This document shows, piece after piece, positions 60,900 to 62,583 of a stretch of DNA of 62,583 bases; position 1 is the first letter of the stretch, and each line of letters begins with the position of its first letter. The notes beneath the pieces were generated by a model, which was not told the DNA's origin, did no database searches, and saw only the letters and a program-made list of their open reading frames with translations. The stretch is from Rhodospirillales bacterium. Lineage in GTDB: Bacteria > Pseudomonadota > Alphaproteobacteria > Rhodospirillales > Shumkoniaceae. Location: positions 1-62,583 of the forward strand of contig JAHDSF010000026.1 of the NCBI GenBank assembly GCA_018432935.1. Reading direction: 5' to 3'. The position numbers and the translations under genes were made by a program.

Positions 60900-62583
60900 C
60901 TAGGTGAGGTTATTCTGAGTGAGATCCTGATCGACGTAGAGCGTGGGGCCAACGCCCGGGGACTGCTGGTAGATGTTGTATCCGGCGTCGTTGTTCACCA
61001 ATTGCCACCCGGTTCCGGCGACCGTGCCCTCGTTGCCGTCGATGTAGAACGAGCCGCTCTGGCCGACCAAGCTGGAGATGTCGAAGACCTCGAGATTCGT
61101 AATCTGGGCTGTGGCGCCGGTGAGCTGGATCCGTTCGATCGCCGCGAACGGTGATGAAAGCGGCGAGAAGTCTACGGTGGAGCCTGCCAGCACGCGCAGG
61201 GTGTCGCTGCCGTCGCCGCCGTCGAGGAAGTCGACTCCGTCCCGGTAGACGAAGATGTCGTCGCCGGCGCCGCCGAGCAGCGTATCGGCGCCGCCGCCGC
61301 CGTCGATCGTGTCGTTGCCCGCGTTGCCGCTCAGCGTGTTGGCGCCGGCGGTGCCGGTGATGGTGTCGTTGCCGCTGCCGCCGGCCGCGTTCTCGAAGCC
61401 GATGATCGTGTCGGCCCCGGCTCCCCCGCTATGGGTGGCGGCGGTGGTGGCCAGGTTGATGTCGAGATCGAGGCTGAAGCTCTCGTAGCTGATGGTGTCG
61501 GTGCCGTTGCCGGCGTCCAGGCGGGTCTGGGCGAACGCCCCGAAGAAGGTGTCCTCGCCGCCGCCGGCGTTGATGGTCTCGAACCCCGATATGGTGTCGG
61601 TCGCGCCGTCCTTGGCCACCGTCCCCGAGACCAGGTTGACGATGACGGACTGGTCGTAGATCAGCGTGTCGTTACCGGCGCCGCCGGAGAGATTGTCGTT
61701 GCCATCCGATTCGGAAACGTCGTCGTCGCCGTCGCCGCCGGAGACCACGTCGTCGCCTCCCCCGCCCGAGATTTGGTCGTCGCCGCCGCCGCCCGACAGG
61801 ACGTTGGCGTTCTCGTTCCCTTCGATGACGTCGTTGAAGTTGCTGCCGATTGCGTTCTCGATTTCGGCCAGCTCTGCGTTCTCATTGTCGGGTGCCGAAG
61901 CCGAATCGGTCCCCAGGTTGATCGTTACGCCGCCCACGGCGGCGGCATACGAGACCGTGTCGGACCCGGGTCCGCCGGTCAGCTGGTCGACGCCGGCTCC
62001 GACGCCTAGGCCACCCTGGCCCATCAAGAACATGTCGTTGCCCGCCCCGCCGGTGAAGATGTCGGCACCGTCGGTGCCGGTAAAGGTGATGTCGAGGCTT
62101 TCAGGCGGCGACGACTCGACCGGGTTCTCGGTATCGGGCGGCGTCACCGGAGGGACGGGCTGCACCACGTCCGGCAGCCCCGTGTCGGGCGGCTCTGCGG
62201 CGCCGCCGTCGCCCGCCTGCTCGCCCGGAGGAATGCCGGCGGCCTCGGCGTTCCGCTCGCCGGCGGTCCGGCCAGCGTCGCCCGCCTCGCTGAAGCCGTT
62301 TGGCGACGGCGGGCTCCAGGGGTCCGGGGGCGTCGCCTGTCCTTGCTGGCCCGTCTGCCCCGGCTGCTCGCCGGGCTGGACCGGCGGCGGCGGCAGGTTT
62401 TCGAGAGCGCCGGCGAACTGCTGCTGGAACATCTGGGGCGAGATCGGGGACGGCGGACTGGGCGGTATCGCCGCGCCCAGCACCGAGCTGAGCTGGTAGG
62501 GCTGGTTGAGCACGACCAGGCCGGCCGCGTTGCTGATGACGATTTCGCCGGTGAAGCCGCCGGGGTCGGGTACCAGCAGTACC
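60900..62583 (-). CDS. RTX-repeat calcium-binding protein, C-terminal part (start outside window)
   Basis: 560 residues are visible and the frame is open at the right edge, so the N terminus is missing. The visible start ([20 protein letters not shown]) resembles the end of a FecR-like domain seen in large alphaproteobacterial surface proteins. A Pro/Gln-rich linker of about 130 residues follows. Then come nonapeptide RTX repeats GGxGxDxhx, clear in [30 protein letters not shown] and [11 protein letters not shown], and a C-terminal beta region that would carry the type I secretion signal. It binds Ca2+ outside the cell. Secretion genes are not in the window. Confidence 0.85.
   Translation of the reverse strand, partial: VLLVPDPGGFTGEIVISNAAGLVVLNQPYQLSSVLGAAIPPSPPSPISPQMFQQQFAGALENLPPPPVQPGEQPGQTGQQGQATPPDPWSPPSPNGFSEAGDAGRTAGERNAEAAGIPPGEQAGDGGAAEPPDTGLPDVVQPVPPVTPPDTENPVESSPPESLDITFTGTDGADIFTGGAGNDMFLMGQGGLGVGAGVDQLTGGPGSDTVSYAAAVGGVTINLGTDSASAPDNENAELAEIENAIGSNFNDVIEGNENANVLSGGGGDDQISGGGGDDVVSGGDGDDDVSESDGNDNLSGGAGNDTLIYDQSVIVNLVSGTVAKDGATDTISGFETINAGGGEDTFFGAFAQTRLDAGNGTDTISYESFSLDLDINLATTAATHSGGAGADTIIGFENAAGGSGNDTITGTAGANTLSGNAGNDTIDGGGGADTLLGGAGDDIFVYRDGVDFLDGGDGSDTLRVLAGSTVDFSPLSSPFAAIERIQLTGATAQITNLEVFDISSLVGQSGSFYIDGNEGTVAGTGWQLVNNDAGYNIYQQSPGVGPTLYVDQDLTQNNLT

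Noticed and set aside
61255-61900. Tandem short repeats suggesting CRISPR or satellite DNA
   Set aside because: The periodicity is 27 bp and is explained by the nonapeptide RTX repeats of the minus-strand coding sequence.

Overview
The window is a gene-dense, high-GC, double-stranded stretch of bacterial chromosome. Gene content points to a Gram-negative proteobacterium, most likely an alphaproteobacterium of the Rhodospirillales type. The evidence is a TAXI-type TRAP transporter with a fused permease, MsrPQ, YqgE, a small zinc-finger gene directly before polA, a tandem cold-shock-domain protein, a rhizobial-type asparaginase and an RTX-repeat protein. The taxonomic call is an inference from family composition. 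No phage, IS element, CRISPR array or rRNA was seen. One tRNA gene, tRNA-Arg(CCG), is present.

Layout, left half. 0.1-5.3 kb: a beta-propeller gene and a TPR/winged-helix regulator on the minus strand face an operon of a small membrane protein and two DUF899 thioredoxin-like paralogues, followed by a degenerate metallo-beta-lactamase-fold protein. 5.3-9.0 kb: a minus-strand run with a GNAT, a SnoaL-like protein, the rtcB-prfH RNA and ribosome repair pair and a DUF3788 protein, ended by a palindromic intergenic repeat. 9.3-13.3 kb: small accessory genes (GH25 lysozyme, NTF2-like, DUF1801, GFA, cupin, alpha/beta hydrolase). 13.4-19.2 kb: a chemoreceptor with a C-terminal hemerythrin, then a trehalose module that looks like the mycobacterial OtsB1 three-domain enzyme split over two overlapping genes. 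19.3-25.5 kb: three unknown genes including a 716-residue EF-hand membrane protein, a four-carbon sugar-acid kinase, and a hipBA toxin-antitoxin pair with a clear operator in an AT-rich patch.

Layout, right half. 25.5-38.4 kb: a histidine phosphatase, SDR, YaiI, YqgE, EamA, OsmC, copper ATPase, a substrate-binding-protein/histidine-kinase pair, asparaginase, tRNA-Arg, a lipoprotein hydrolase and a lone ABC ATPase. 38.5-44.9 kb: zinc finger, polA (apparently CTG-started and with a damaged proofreading motif), EamA, msrPQ and a GST. 44.9-50.1 kb: xylulokinase and a lower-GC patch of lipoprotein genes, then an SGNH hydrolase bracketed by a 31-bp direct repeat shared by a TlpA-like gene and a broken copy of it. 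50.1-62.6 kb: 5-oxoprolinase genes pxpA and pxpBC, a double cold-shock protein, a thiamine-diphosphate enzyme, a TAXI-TRAP transporter with an intercistronic hairpin, a VOC protein, a third EamA exporter, a small membrane protein and the C-terminal part of a large RTX-repeat protein running off the right end.

Genes that appear to work together are the DUF899 operon with its divergent regulator, rtcB with prfH, the two trehalose genes, hipB with hipA, the periplasmic binding protein with its kinase, msrP with msrQ, pxpA with pxpBC, and the TRAP pair. Coordinates of non-ATG starts were chosen from Shine-Dalgarno spacing and overlaps and are stated in each entry.
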